Assembly (NCBI RefSeq): GCF_004000235.1
Contig: NZ_RCIO01000002.1
Coordinates: forward strand, 451,501 to 515,500
DNA from: Mesorhizobium sp. Z1-4
GTDB lineage: Bacteria > Pseudomonadota > Alphaproteobacteria > Rhizobiales > Rhizobiaceae
Direction of reading: 5' to 3'
Length of the DNA: 64,000 nucleotides
Within the stretch, counting starts at the first letter, position 1; every line of letters starts with the position of its first letter. The notes beneath the pieces are model-generated. The model saw nothing but the letters and a program-made list of their open reading frames with translations, ran no database searches and was not told the DNA's origin. This document shows, piece by piece, positions 45,030 to 54,173 of this stretch. A program made the position numbers and the translations under genes.

Positions 45030-46993
45030 TGTTTCTCGCCTTTGCCGACCCAGGGAGCGATGTAGAAGTCCGGCTTGGTGCTTTCTGGGCAGCTATTGTC
45101 CAGTTTGCGGGTCGGGTTGTTGATGAAAGCGACGCCCATGTCGACCACGCAGGGCTGATAAACGACTGCTCCATGGCCAGCCTCGTGAATGAGGAATGCC
45201 TGACTGTTCGACAGCGTCTCCGCAGCGTGGAACGGCCAGCTTGGTGCGGTCTGGATATCCCATGTCGAACCGATCGCTAGTGTCGGGATATCGCTGACAA
45301 CGCGGTCGTGAAAGCCTGGCCGCGGGTGCGGATCGAAAAGTTTGCAAATCTCGAAGAAACCTTTGGCCGCGCCATCCCATTGCAGGCGCACGATCTTTTC
45401 ATATTCCATCTCCGAGGTCAGCTTGTCGTAACCTTCGGGCGAGTTGTACGGAACATCCTCCTGGCAGGCATAAACGAAAAGATGGCCGTTGGTGACGAAG
45501 TCATGTTCGGTCTTGGCAAAGGCGCGGTGAACCATCTCGAACGCCTCCACGACCTCGGTGTCGCTCATCGCATCGATAATCGCGAGCAGGCGCGACTGGT
45601 ATTCCTCGGCGAAATGGCCGCTCACAAACCCGCGCAACAGCTCCTTTGACGGGGTCGCAGTCTGCAGCGCCGCATAGGCGACGATCACAGCCTTCGCTTT
45701 CTCGACATCTGTCAGAAGCGGGCCCGACGCGCGCAACAGCTCCTGATCGAACATCGAAGCAAGGGGTCCCAGTTCTCGATGCCGGCGCAGGGTATCCTTA
45801 AGTTCATCGACGGTGAGCTCCAGTGCCCGGTTCGCTTCTCTCGCGGCACCTGCCTCATGCATGGCCACTTCGATTATGCGCTTCTGGTCGTCTGTAAGCA
45901 GGCGCGTCCGCGCCCTCACATCGTCGGCGCCCAGTTTCGGGAAGGTCAGGTTCTTCGATGAGATCAGTTCAACGGTCGGCATCTCTTTGCCGGCCGCGAT
46001 TTCGTAAATCGCCGCCGGCAGGTACTTTGTGTAGCTGCCGATGCGGAATTGGCCGTTGCGTGTCGTAAACAACGCCGAAAGAGCGACCGGCGGCAAAGGT
46101 TTGCCGTTCAGAACGACCTTGCCCGCTGCCGCCATGTCGAAGGCGTCGTGCAGCTTCTGACCAAGGTCAGGGTAGGCCGCATTGCAGGCTTCGTTGTCGC
46201 GGCACTGGTCCAGCAAGATTTCGATTGCTTCGTGTTGAGGCACGGCCAGCGTGTCGTAGAGGCGGATGGCCGGGCTCGCGACACCATCGATGATGACCGC
46301 GCGCAGGCCTTCCGGCGCAGACCGCATGACCTCGAGCGACAATTTGGTGCCGTAGGAAATTCCGTAGAGATTGTAAGTGCTGTAGCCGAGTGTTCTGGTG
46401 ACGGCGCGCACGTCCAGGGCGTTCTGGTAGGTATTGTAGTGCTCCAGGCCGACGCCGGATTCCTTCAGCTCGGTGACGCATTGGGTCATCATGTCGGGGG
46501 CGTTTTCATCGCCGCCCTCGGTGGGAACGCCCGCGAGTTCGAGAATGTTTGCCGTCATGGCGTTGAAGCAGACGGTCGAACGGCCCGAAAGGCCGGCGGC
46601 GCGCTGGTCGAACATGACGATGTCCCGATTTGCACGCCACGCTTCGAACAGTCCGGCGAAGCCTTCGAGGCCTTCGAGCAGGCCGCCCCCCGGTCCGCCG
46701 TGAAGATGCACCAGCGGGTCGGGCTCGGGATACATGGAATGCGATTTGAGGACAGTGAATACGAGCTTCGTGCGATTGCCGCCGGGCGCGTCGTGGTTTT
46801 CGGGTACGCTCACCGTGCCGCAGATGATGGTTTCGCCCTCTATTTCGAGCGGACCAATGGGTCGTGGACAGGCCTGTATTTCGACCGGATAGGCCGGTTC
46901 ATATCCGCCCTTGATCAGCGCATCGAACGCGGCGGTGTCGACGTCACCGCCTGCCAGGCCGATCAACAGTGCAATGATCTGGTCGTAATTCAT
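45026..46993 (-). CDS. TAP-like alpha/beta hydrolase
   Basis: 655 aa. Oxyanion motif HGGPGG (98-103), nucleophile Ser213 in GISYGTKLS, and His in AGHGAVVYQP near residue 619; a C-terminal TAP-like region contains paired Cys. Related proteases release N-terminal di- or tripeptides. No signal peptide is seen, and the in-frame upstream stop at 47009-47011 forbids an extension, so it is predicted cytosolic although its operon partner is secreted. The start follows GGGAG. Confidence 0.85.
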   Translation of the reverse strand: MNYDQIIALLIGLAGGDVDTAAFDALIKGGYEPAYPVEIQACPRPIGPLEIEGETIICGTVSVPENHDAPGGNRTKLVFTVLKSHSMYPEPDPLVHLHGGPGGGLLEGLEGFAGLFEAWRANRDIVMFDQRAAGLSGRSTVCFNAMTANILELAGVPTEGGDENAPDMMTQCVTELKESGVGLEHYNTYQNALDVRAVTRTLGYSTYNLYGISYGTKLSLEVMRSAPEGLRAVIIDGVASPAIRLYDTLAVPQHEAIEILLDQCRDNEACNAAYPDLGQKLHDAFDMAAAGKVVLNGKPLPPVALSALFTTRNGQFRIGSYTKYLPAAIYEIAAGKEMPTVELISSKNLTFPKLGADDVRARTRLLTDDQKRIIEVAMHEAGAAREANRALELTVDELKDTLRRHRELGPLASMFDQELLRASGPLLTDVEKAKAVIVAYAALQTATPSKELLRGFVSGHFAEEYQSRLLAIIDAMSDTEVVEAFEMVHRAFAKTEHDFVTNGHLFVYACQEDVPYNSPEGYDKLTSEMEYEKIVRLQWDGAAKGFFEICKLFDPHPRPGFHDRVVSDIPTLAIGSTWDIQTAPSWPFHAAETLSNSQAFLIHEAGHGAVVYQPCVVDMGVAFINNPTRKLDNSCPESTKPDFYIAPWVGKGEKQ

Positions 46994-47108
46994 GACGAAA
47001 CTCCCATCTCAAGGCTGTGCTTGTGCCAGCAACTGCGACAATCTGACGACATTTGAGCCGTATGAGCAAGTTTCGCTGTAGCGGGTCCGTACGAAGGTTA
47101 AGCCTTTC

Positions 47109-47414
47109 TCACTCTTCCGGTTCGGTGGTGAAAAGCAGCGGGTAGCCGGCCGCTTTGCCCGCATCCGTGGCGCGGGTCGCCTTGGTCTCCGCGATATCGC
47201 GTGTGAAAACCGCTACCATGCAAACGCCGCGCTGATGCGCGGTGATCATTATGCGGTAAGCTTCTTCTTCGGTTGTGCGGAATTCAGCCTTCAGCACCTG
47301 AACCACAAATTCGCGCGGCGTGAAGTCATCATTGACCAGAATGACCTTGTGCAGCTTGGGTCGCTCGGTCTCGGTGCGGGTTTTGACACGCTTTCTGGTT
47401 GTGGCCTGGGTCAT
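47109..47414 (-). CDS. clpS: ATP-dependent Clp protease adaptor ClpS
   Basis: 101 aa. The ClpS core VILVNDDFTPREFVVQVL, then EEAYRIMITAHQRGVCMVAVFTRDIAETKA and the closing FTTEPEE are diagnostic. The form, with a Lys/Arg/Thr-rich N-terminus and this C-terminus, resembles alphaproteobacterial ClpS2. It delivers N-degron substrates to ClpAP. ATG 47414 is used; a longer in-frame start would add non-conserved residues. No clpA is adjacent. Confidence 0.95.
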   Translation of the reverse strand: MTQATTRKRVKTRTETERPKLHKVILVNDDFTPREFVVQVLKAEFRTTEEEAYRIMITAHQRGVCMVAVFTRDIAETKATRATDAGKAAGYPLLFTTEPEE

Positions 47415-47511
47415 GATGTTGCCGGGCAGCGAAGCTCGAACGGCTTCAATGCCGCAGCGAGTTTCGCACGCAACGCTGTTGCGTGGCAAATGTCGGTGGG
47501 CCGCGCGCGAC

Positions 47512-47721
47512 CTACAGTGCCGCCAGTCCGGCACTGACCAGATTGAGTGGCTGGCGAGCGCCCCGCGCATACGCTTCTTCGACGCGGCTGGTCACAATGG
47601 CACGGCGGTTCCGGTCCTCAATGCCGAGTTCGCTGCATACGGCATCGACGATATCAGTGACGCGGTCTTCGCCGACGCTCCGATGCCGCCGGTTGTTGCT
47701 GGCCTTGTACTGTCTTTTCAT
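47512..47721 (-). CDS. Small conserved hypothetical protein
   Basis: 69 aa, predicted helical and basic at the N-terminus. The stretch HRSVGEDRVTDIVDAVCSELGIEDRNRRAIVTSRVEEAYARGARQPLNLVSAGL recurs in rhizobial proteins as far as I recall. SD GGAGG is six bases before ATG 47721. Function unknown; it reads toward clpS 97 bp away. Confidence 0.65.
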   Translation of the reverse strand: MKRQYKASNNRRHRSVGEDRVTDIVDAVCSELGIEDRNRRAIVTSRVEEAYARGARQPLNLVSAGLAAL

Positions 47722-48148
47722 CACAGGCCTCCAGGTGGATCGCTCCCCGACCGCAGTCTATTGAAACTCTGCGTTTCGTCAAAGTTCGGGCAACCAAGTC
47801 ACATCAGGTGACGGACTGAAACGCGCTTCAGCACGGTTCCTTCGCGATGCGAAACCAATCGTGATCGGCGCAGGGTCGCAATTTCTTTGTGAACGGCTGC
47901 AGGGCGATTGCGGCGGACAGGTGACGCGCCCCGGCCCAGTATTTCCACCAAAATCAGCACCGAACCGAGTTTGCGCAGCGGAATTGTGTCTTTTTTAAGC
48001 TCTTGTATTTGTTGAATAAATACACAGAACGTGAATTGCCGATCCTGGCGGGGCGAAACTATTTCTCCCCTCATCCGGCCCGGGCAACCCCCCGCCTCAG
48101 AAAAAGGCGCCCGGTACCGGATCAACGTCAACAACGAGGATCGAAATC
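47722..48148. other. Intergenic region with weak HTH-like open frame
   Basis: 427 bp. An antisense-oriented frame at 47799-48134 ends in a segment whose pattern (PAAVHKEIATLRRSRLVSHREG) loosely resembles a winged-helix recognition region, but it has no SD or good start. GTATTT (48005-48010) and AAATAC (48018-48023) form a short inverted repeat. The promoter of the DUF1344 gene lies here. No confident gene. Confidence 0.35.
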
Positions 48149-48391
48149 ATGAGGAAGGCACTCGCAGCAATTGCGATCACCGGGTTTTTCGCAGCGGCGG
48201 CATATGCGGCCGAAGTCGAAGGCACGGTGGAAGGGATAGACGAGGCAACGCGCGTCATCCTTCTCGACGACGGCAGCTCCTATGTCGCTGCCGAAAGTGT
48301 CGATCTTGGCAGCCTCCAGCCCGGCGCCAAGGTGAAGATCACTTATGACGACGCGACCATGCAGGCAACGCAGGTCGACGCGGAAATGTAG
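48149..48391 (+). CDS. DUF1344 domain-containing periplasmic protein
   Basis: 80 aa. Sec signal peptide (about 1-20, ending AYA), followed by the DUF1344 motif AEVEGTVEGIDEATRVILLDDGSSYVAAESVDLGSLQPGAKVKITYDD. A small beta-barrel predicted to be periplasmic. Function unknown. Followed by a terminator, so it is monocistronic. Confidence 0.87.
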   Translation: MRKALAAIAITGFFAAAAYAAEVEGTVEGIDEATRVILLDDGSSYVAAESVDLGSLQPGAKVKITYDDATMQATQVDAEM

Positions 48392-48414
48392 TTTCCGATT
48401 ACTGTCGGAGCAGG

Positions 48415-48447
48415 AGAGCCGGTTCCCATGCGGGGCCGGCTCTTTCT
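48415..48447 (+). terminator. Rho-independent terminator after DUF1344 gene
   Basis: AGAGCCGG (48415-48422) pairs with CCGGCTCT (48436-48443) around a 13-base loop; TCTTTCT follows. The loop is larger than ideal. Confidence 0.65.
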
Positions 48448-48523
48448 GCGCCATTGCGACATCTTGGCTGCGAAGGCGAATCCTGCGATTCATGTCAGGG
48501 TTCTTGGGCACGGTGGAGAAGAG

Positions 48524-50131
48524 ATGAAGATTTCACGGCGGCTTTTTCTTGGAGCGGCCGCGCTCGGCCTTACCGGCTGGGCCGGATGGTCGATCTCGCG
48601 CCTCGCCGCGGCTCCCGGTGCCCCGAAGGATCTCGGCAGGATCGGCGATCTCGACGGCAGGCAGCTCGCCGCGGAGCCGCCGCCCTATGCCCCGCCGCAC
48701 GATCCAAAGTTGCCCTGGTCGATGAAAGGCGGGGAACTGAACGACGCCAGCGGCCTGTCTCGTACACCCGTCTACGGCGTTGTGGCCGTGAGATCGCGCG
48801 ACGATGTGGCGAAGGCCCTCGCTTTTGCGAAGGCCAACGAGTTGAAGATCGCAATGGCGGCCGTGCGCCATTCGATGGGCGGGCATGCATTCGACGATCA
48901 TGCGCTGGTGCTCGATATGCGCGGGCTGAACAGCATCGAACTCGACACCGTCACAAAAACGGTGCGTGTGGGCGCCGGCGCGACCTGGCACGATATCCAG
49001 AATGCGATCCATCCGCAGTTTGCGGTGAAGGCGATGCAGTCGACAGACATATTCTCCGTCGGCGGGTCGATCTCGGTCAACGCGCATGGCATGGACCATC
49101 ACGCTGGTGCGCTGGATGGCTCCATACGTTCGCTGGAGATCATGCTCGCGGACGGGTCAGTGACGACGTGCTCGCGTACCTTGAACGCCGAGCTGTTTCG
49201 CCACGTCGTCGGCGGCTATGGCCTGTTCGGGGTGATCCTTTCCGCCGAACTGGAAGTGGTCGACAACGCGGTCTACGAAACCTCGCGCGCGCTGATTGGC
49301 TCTGACGCGTTTCCGCAATATTTCGACGAGCGCATCGCGGGCGATAACGGTCTCGGCCTCTTCTACGGCCATCTGTCGACCGCCACCGGCAATCTGCTCG
49401 ATGAGATGGTGGTCTACCGCTACGACGCCGTGCAGGACGAGCTGCCCGAAGATTTTCCGGCGCTCGGCGCGCCCGGCATGGTCGGGCTGAAGCGCTTCAT
49501 TCTCAATCTGTCGAAATACGGGTCAGCCTTCCGCAGTCTCAAATGGTATGTCGAAAAGACGCTCGAGCCGAAATTCGAGAGCTGCACCGTGCCGCGCACG
49601 GCGGCGATGGCCGAGGGTGAGGCCTGTCTCGTCAGCCGCAACGACCCCATGCATGATTCCGTCCCTTACCTCTTCAACGACCTGAAGGGGGAGACGGACA
49701 TTCTGCATGAATATTTCTTCCCGCGTTCGGCCTATCCGGCGATGATCGCAGGGGCGCGCAAGATCATGCTGGAGCATGATGCCAACCTGCTCAACGCATC
49801 CGTCCGCGTTGTAGACGCCGCCGACATCGCACTTCCCTATGCGATGGAGCCGGCATTCTCGCTGGTGCTCTACATCAACCAGCGGACAGATGCGCAGGGC
49901 AACGCGAAGATGCGGGCGCTGACACGCGCGCTGATCGATCTTACCATTCAGAACGGCGGGCGTTTCTTCCTGCCCTATCAACTTCACTACACGGCAGGCC
50001 AGCTTCTGGCGTCATATCCGGAGCTGCCGTCATTCCTCGAAGCCAAGCGGCAATACGATCCCGAAGAGGTCTTCGTTTCGACATTCTACCGAGGCATATC
50101 GCAGCTCGTCGAAGGTACGACTGCGGCTTAG
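48524..50131 (+). CDS. FAD-binding oxidoreductase, D-arabinono-lactone oxidase-like
   Basis: 535 aa. Start 48524 begins with a Tat motif SRRLFLG, with hydrophobic core to about residue 30, indicating a folded, cofactor-loaded periplasmic enzyme. The PCMH FAD-binding half has AAVRHSMGGHAFDDHALVLDMRGLN and SVGGSISVNAHGMDHHAGALDGSIRSLEIMLADG. The C-terminal half resembles sugar-lactone/berberine-type oxidases ending KRQYDPEEVFVSTFYRG. The substrate is unclear. It is followed 69 bp later by sqdB. Confidence 0.87.
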   Translation: MKISRRLFLGAAALGLTGWAGWSISRLAAAPGAPKDLGRIGDLDGRQLAAEPPPYAPPHDPKLPWSMKGGELNDASGLSRTPVYGVVAVRSRDDVAKALAFAKANELKIAMAAVRHSMGGHAFDDHALVLDMRGLNSIELDTVTKTVRVGAGATWHDIQNAIHPQFAVKAMQSTDIFSVGGSISVNAHGMDHHAGALDGSIRSLEIMLADGSVTTCSRTLNAELFRHVVGGYGLFGVILSAELEVVDNAVYETSRALIGSDAFPQYFDERIAGDNGLGLFYGHLSTATGNLLDEMVVYRYDAVQDELPEDFPALGAPGMVGLKRFILNLSKYGSAFRSLKWYVEKTLEPKFESCTVPRTAAMAEGEACLVSRNDPMHDSVPYLFNDLKGETDILHEYFFPRSAYPAMIAGARKIMLEHDANLLNASVRVVDAADIALPYAMEPAFSLVLYINQRTDAQGNAKMRALTRALIDLTIQNGGRFFLPYQLHYTAGQLLASYPELPSFLEAKRQYDPEEVFVSTFYRGISQLVEGTTAA

Positions 50132-50200
50132 CGGCAGAAATTTCCCTGTCACAAATGGGCGTTAGGAGGGCTCGCATAGAAGGCAGAAGGGATTGAGTCG

Positions 50201-51421
50201 ATGAAGATTGCGGTACTTGGCGGTGACGGCTTCGTTGGCTGGCCGACCTCACTTCACCTGTCGAACCTCGGCCATGAGGTGCATATCATCGACAATCTGT
50301 CCCGGCGCTGGATAGACACCGAGCTGGGCGTCCAGTCGCTCACGCCGATGGACTCCATTCAGGAGCGCACGCGCATCTGGCATCTCGAAACCGGACGGCG
50401 CATCCACTTTCACCTCATCGATATCGCGCGCGACTACGATTTGCTGAAGGCCTGGCTCCAGGAGCATAGGCCCGACGCGATCGTCCACTTCGCAGAGCAG
50501 CGCGCGGCGCCCTATTCGATGAAGAGCGACCGCCACAAAAACTACACCGTGAACAACAATGTCAGCGCCACGCATAATCTGCTGAATGCGATGGTGGAGA
50601 CGGGCGTCGACGCGCATCTGGTGCACCTCGGCACGATGGGCGTCTACGGCTATTCCTCGGTAGGCGCGGCAATTCCGGAAGGCTATCTGCCGGTCGGTAT
50701 CGAAACGCTCGCCGGCAGGCGCGTCGACCAGGAAATTCTCTACCCGGCCAATCCGGGCTCGGTCTATCACATGACCAAGTGCCTGGATCAGCTGCTGTTC
50801 CAGTTCTACGCCAAGAATGACGGTGTGCGGATCACCGATCTGCATCAGGGCATCGTGTGGGGCACGCATACGCGCGAAACCCGCATGCACGACCAGCTAG
50901 TCAATCGCTTCGACTATGACGGCGACTACGGCACGGTGCTCAACCGGTTCCTCATCCAGGCTGCTATTGGCTACCCGCTCACCGTGCACGGCACTGGCGG
51001 GCAGACGCGCGCTTTCATCCATATTCAGGACTCCGTGCGCTGCGTCGAGCTTGCGCTGGCGAGCGCACCGAAGGCCGGCGAGCGCGTCAAGATATTCAAC
51101 CAGATGACCGAAACGCACCGGGTGCGCGACCTTGCCGAACTGGTTTCGGAGATCACCGGGGCGCAGGTCGCGTATCTGCCAAACCCGCGCAAGGAAGCGC
51201 CGGAAAACGATCTCGTTGTCCGCAACGAGCAGTTTCTCGATCTCGGACTCAAGCCAACGACGCTGGCGGAGGGTCTTCTTTCGGAGGTCGTCGACGTGGC
51301 GAAGAAGTTCACCTACCGCGTCGACCGCAGCCGCATTCCCGCACTGTCCGCCTGGACCCGCGACATCGCCCCGACGCTCGATGCGGACCCGGAAGGCCGG
51401 CGGTTGAAGAGAGTCTCCTGA
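50201..51421 (+). CDS. sqdB: UDP-sulfoquinovose synthase
   Basis: 406 aa SDR. N-terminal GGDGFVGWPTSLHLS Rossmann motif; FAEQRAAPYSMKSDRHKNYTVNNNVSATHNLL and the catalytic MTKxxxD region (YHMTKCLDQLLF, with Tyr and Lys) are specific for SqdB. It converts UDP-glucose and sulfite to UDP-sulfoquinovose, the head-group donor of the sulfolipid SQDG. First gene of the sqdBDC operon. Confidence 0.95.
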   Translation: MKIAVLGGDGFVGWPTSLHLSNLGHEVHIIDNLSRRWIDTELGVQSLTPMDSIQERTRIWHLETGRRIHFHLIDIARDYDLLKAWLQEHRPDAIVHFAEQRAAPYSMKSDRHKNYTVNNNVSATHNLLNAMVETGVDAHLVHLGTMGVYGYSSVGAAIPEGYLPVGIETLAGRRVDQEILYPANPGSVYHMTKCLDQLLFQFYAKNDGVRITDLHQGIVWGTHTRETRMHDQLVNRFDYDGDYGTVLNRFLIQAAIGYPLTVHGTGGQTRAFIHIQDSVRCVELALASAPKAGERVKIFNQMTETHRVRDLAELVSEITGAQVAYLPNPRKEAPENDLVVRNEQFLDLGLKPTTLAEGLLSEVVDVAKKFTYRVDRSRIPALSAWTRDIAPTLDADPEGRRLKRVS

Positions 51422-51440
51422 CCGGGATAGCCTCTCGAAC

Positions 51441-52253
51441 ATGGCACGAAATGCCTTTGTGACGCTCGTCACCAACGCCGACTATGCGCTTGGCGCGACG
51501 GCGCTGGTGCGTTCGCTGACGCTCAGCGGCACGGCGGCGGATATCGTGGTCATGCACACGGGCGGCGTTTCGGCTGAAACGCTTGCGCCTGTCGTCGCGC
51601 TCGGTGCGCGGCTGGTGGAAGCCGAATTGCTGCCGACATCCGACGCCTTTAACGAGCGCCACGCACGGGCGAAAATCCACGCCGACCACCCATTCACCAA
51701 GGGCGGCAAGCCGGCGTTTCATACACCGCTCGATAATTTCGCCAAGCTGCGGCTTTGGCAGCTCGACTACGACAAGGTTGTCTTCATCGATGCCGATGCG
51801 GTCGTTTTGCGAAACATCGACAAGCTGTTCGGCTATCCCGAATTCTCCGCAGCACCCAATGTCTATGAAACGCTGGCCGATTTTCGCAGGCTCAATTCGG
51901 GCGTCTTCGTGGCAGCTCCGTCGCAAGCGACATTCGACGATATGCTCAAGCGGCTCGATGCGCCCGAGGCGCTCTGGCCGCGCACCGACCAGACATTCCT
52001 GCAGAGCTATTTCCCCGACTGGCACGGCCTGCCGGTGTTCATGAATATGCTGCAATATGTCTGGTTCAACCTGCCCGGGCTGTGGGACTGGCGGTCGATC
52101 TCGATCGTTCACTACCAGTATGAAAAGCCATGGCAGGTGGACAATCCGAAGGCCGGGCAGCTGCGGCCGCTGATCGATCTCTGGCACGCATATCTCAGCG
52201 GCGAGAACATTCCCGATATCGATGCGCTGCCCAATCCGCGCACTTCCGCCTGA
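51441..52253 (+). CDS. sqdD: SqdD-like family 8 glycosyltransferase
   Basis: 270 aa GT8 enzyme. A metal-binding DxD-like FIDADAVVLRNIDKLF is at about residues 115-130; N-terminal FVTLVTNADYALGATALVRSL is family-typical. In Rhodobacter sphaeroides sqdD lies between sqdB and sqdC and is required for sulfolipid synthesis; the exact transfer step is not settled in what I know. The start is 20 bp after sqdB; its stop overlaps the start of sqdC (TGATG). Confidence 0.9.
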   Translation: MARNAFVTLVTNADYALGATALVRSLTLSGTAADIVVMHTGGVSAETLAPVVALGARLVEAELLPTSDAFNERHARAKIHADHPFTKGGKPAFHTPLDNFAKLRLWQLDYDKVVFIDADAVVLRNIDKLFGYPEFSAAPNVYETLADFRRLNSGVFVAAPSQATFDDMLKRLDAPEALWPRTDQTFLQSYFPDWHGLPVFMNMLQYVWFNLPGLWDWRSISIVHYQYEKPWQVDNPKAGQLRPLIDLWHAYLSGENIPDIDALPNPRTSA

Positions 52254-53158
52254 TGGGTGCGAGGCGCGCGGTTGTTTCCGGTGGCACCGGCTTTGTCGGG
52301 CGCTTCGTGGTGGAGCGTTTTCTGGAGGAAGGTTACTCGGTCACCGTCACCGGGCGCAGCGCGCCGGGCGCGGGCATGTTTTCGCAGCCGGTCAGGTTTG
52401 TTGCCGATCATCTGGAGCCCGACGAGGATCACGCGCAGACTTTTGCGGGCGCCGACTATTTCGTGCACTGCGCCTTCAACCATTTGCACGGCAAATATCG
52501 TGAAGGGGAGGGCGATGATCCGATTGGCTTTCGCCGCCGCAATCTGCACGGGACGTTGGCGCGTTTCCGCGCAGCGAAAGCGGCTGGCGTGAAGCGGGTG
52601 GTGTTTCTCTCTTCGCGCGCCGTTTATGGCGAGCAGCCGCTGGGTGCTGCGCTGGACGAAGCCACGGAGCCGCATCCCAACTCGCTCTATGGCGAGGTGA
52701 AGCTGGCCTGCGAAACAGGACTGGCCGAACTCGCCGGTGATGGTTTTTGCGGGGTCAGCCTGCGCGCCACCGGCGTCTACGGACCGCCGCCAGCCGGCCA
52801 AGCGCACAAATGGGCCGGGCTTGTCGCCGATTTTTGTGCCGGCCGTCCCGTTGCTTCGCGCCAGGGCACCGAAGTGCATGGCGACGACCTCGCCTGGGCG
52901 GTTGTGACGGCGCTCACCGCGCGGCTCGAAAAGCCGCATGAGGTGTTCTGCGTTTCCGACATTCTGGTCGACAATGCCGACATTGCCGGTATCTGCGCCG
53001 AGGTTACCGGCATTCGCCAAGCGCTGCCGGAGCGCTGCGACGCCGGCAGCTATAACGCGATGAGTTCAGCCAGGCTGAAGGCATTGGGGTGGCGGCCGGG
53101 CGGATGGCCGCTGTTCGAGGCTTCGGTACGGGAGCTTGCCGCCGAAGTTACGGCCTGA
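52253..53158 (+). CDS. sqdC: SqdC-like NAD(P)-dependent epimerase/oxidoreductase
   Basis: 301 aa SDR. GGTGFVGRFVVERFLEEGYSV nucleotide-binding motif, and an active-site Y-x3-K in NSLYGEVKLACE. Position third after sqdB-sqdD and co-translation with sqdD identify it as SqdC, whose loss in R. sphaeroides reduces sulfolipid and leads to another glycolipid. It overlaps the convergent hydrolase gene by 11 bases. Confidence 0.88.
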   Translation: MGARRAVVSGGTGFVGRFVVERFLEEGYSVTVTGRSAPGAGMFSQPVRFVADHLEPDEDHAQTFAGADYFVHCAFNHLHGKYREGEGDDPIGFRRRNLHGTLARFRAAKAAGVKRVVFLSSRAVYGEQPLGAALDEATEPHPNSLYGEVKLACETGLAELAGDGFCGVSLRATGVYGPPPAGQAHKWAGLVADFCAGRPVASRQGTEVHGDDLAWAVVTALTARLEKPHEVFCVSDILVDNADIAGICAEVTGIRQALPERCDAGSYNAMSSARLKALGWRPGGWPLFEASVRELAAEVTA

Positions 53159-54113
53159 GGCCGCTTTCCGCGCCGGCCTGCAAGGCCTTCAGGAAGGGCA
53201 GCATCTCCTGCAGCACGGCTTCCGGCGCCTCGACATGCGGAATGTGGTTCACGTCTTCAAGCACAGCGAGCCGGGCGTTAGGCAACAGGTCCGCGATCTC
53301 AACGCCCTGTTCGAGCGGTGTCACCGTATCTTCGCGACCCCAGATCACGAGCGAGGGTATGGCAATCTCCGACATGCCTTGGCGTGACGTGGTGCGCGCG
53401 CCGTCATGAGCGCCGTAGAGGCCAGTCTGCAGCCACGCGCCTATGGCCGCCGAGGTGCCCTTGGCCGCAAGCGGTCTGCGATAGATCGCCACCCGCTCGT
53501 CGGTCACGATTGTGTCGTCTGCAACGAAGGCACGCAGGCCGGACGAGATAAAAAGCGGGTTGGCGAAGGTGGTCGACGCGAATGCGGTTCTGATCGGTTC
53601 GAAAGCAAATAGCGGGCTGAACCAGGGCGGTCCTTTGGCAGGGGTCGAAAGCCCGAGCGCCGCATCGAGAAGCACCAGCCCCCGAATGTCATCGCCGCGC
53701 ATGGCAGCTGCCTCGACCGTCGCCCCGCCGCCGAATGAGTGGCCGACAAGGACCGGGCGCTCCAGCGCCATCGCGTCCAGAAATGCGATGATGATGTTCG
53801 CCTGGGCGCTACGCGAATAGTCATTCTCGGGTGGACGCCGCGACAGGCCGAAAGGCGGAATGTCAGGCGCGATAACGCGAAACCCTGCATCGCCGAGAGG
53901 ACCGGTGATATCGCACCAGGTCTCGGCCCATGCCAGCGTGCCGTGGATCAACACGACCGGCATGCCGTCGTCCGGGCCCCACTGGCGGTAGTGCATCGAC
54001 AGACCGTCGGCTCTTATGAGGCGCGACTCGTTGACGGCCAGCTGGGTCGGGTCGGCCGTCTCGCGCATCATTGCGGCGACGCGAAAGCCGGCGGGAATCG
54101 CGATGACGATCAC
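53148..54113 (-). CDS. Alpha/beta hydrolase
   Basis: 321 aa from the GTG at 54113. Oxyanion HGTLAWAETW, nucleophile GHSFGGGATVEAAAM, Asp in IWGREDTVTP, and His in DVNHIPHVEAP form a complete triad of an ester/haloalkane-type hydrolase. The reading frame stays open upstream to the preceding gene's stop at 54174 and encodes a hydrophobic segment (LSWALLALL), but no ATG/GTG/TTG starts it there. The true start is therefore uncertain and could be a rare codon giving a full N-terminal anchor. Confidence 0.85.
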   Translation of the reverse strand: MIVIAIPAGFRVAAMMRETADPTQLAVNESRLIRADGLSMHYRQWGPDDGMPVVLIHGTLAWAETWCDITGPLGDAGFRVIAPDIPPFGLSRRPPENDYSRSAQANIIIAFLDAMALERPVLVGHSFGGGATVEAAAMRGDDIRGLVLLDAALGLSTPAKGPPWFSPLFAFEPIRTAFASTTFANPLFISSGLRAFVADDTIVTDERVAIYRRPLAAKGTSAAIGAWLQTGLYGAHDGARTTSRQGMSEIAIPSLVIWGREDTVTPLEQGVEIADLLPNARLAVLEDVNHIPHVEAPEAVLQEMLPFLKALQAGAESGLRP

Positions 54114-54173
54114 AAGAAGCGCCAGAAGCGCCCAGCTCAGAATTCGATTCGACCGGCTGATCGCGCTTGCTCC

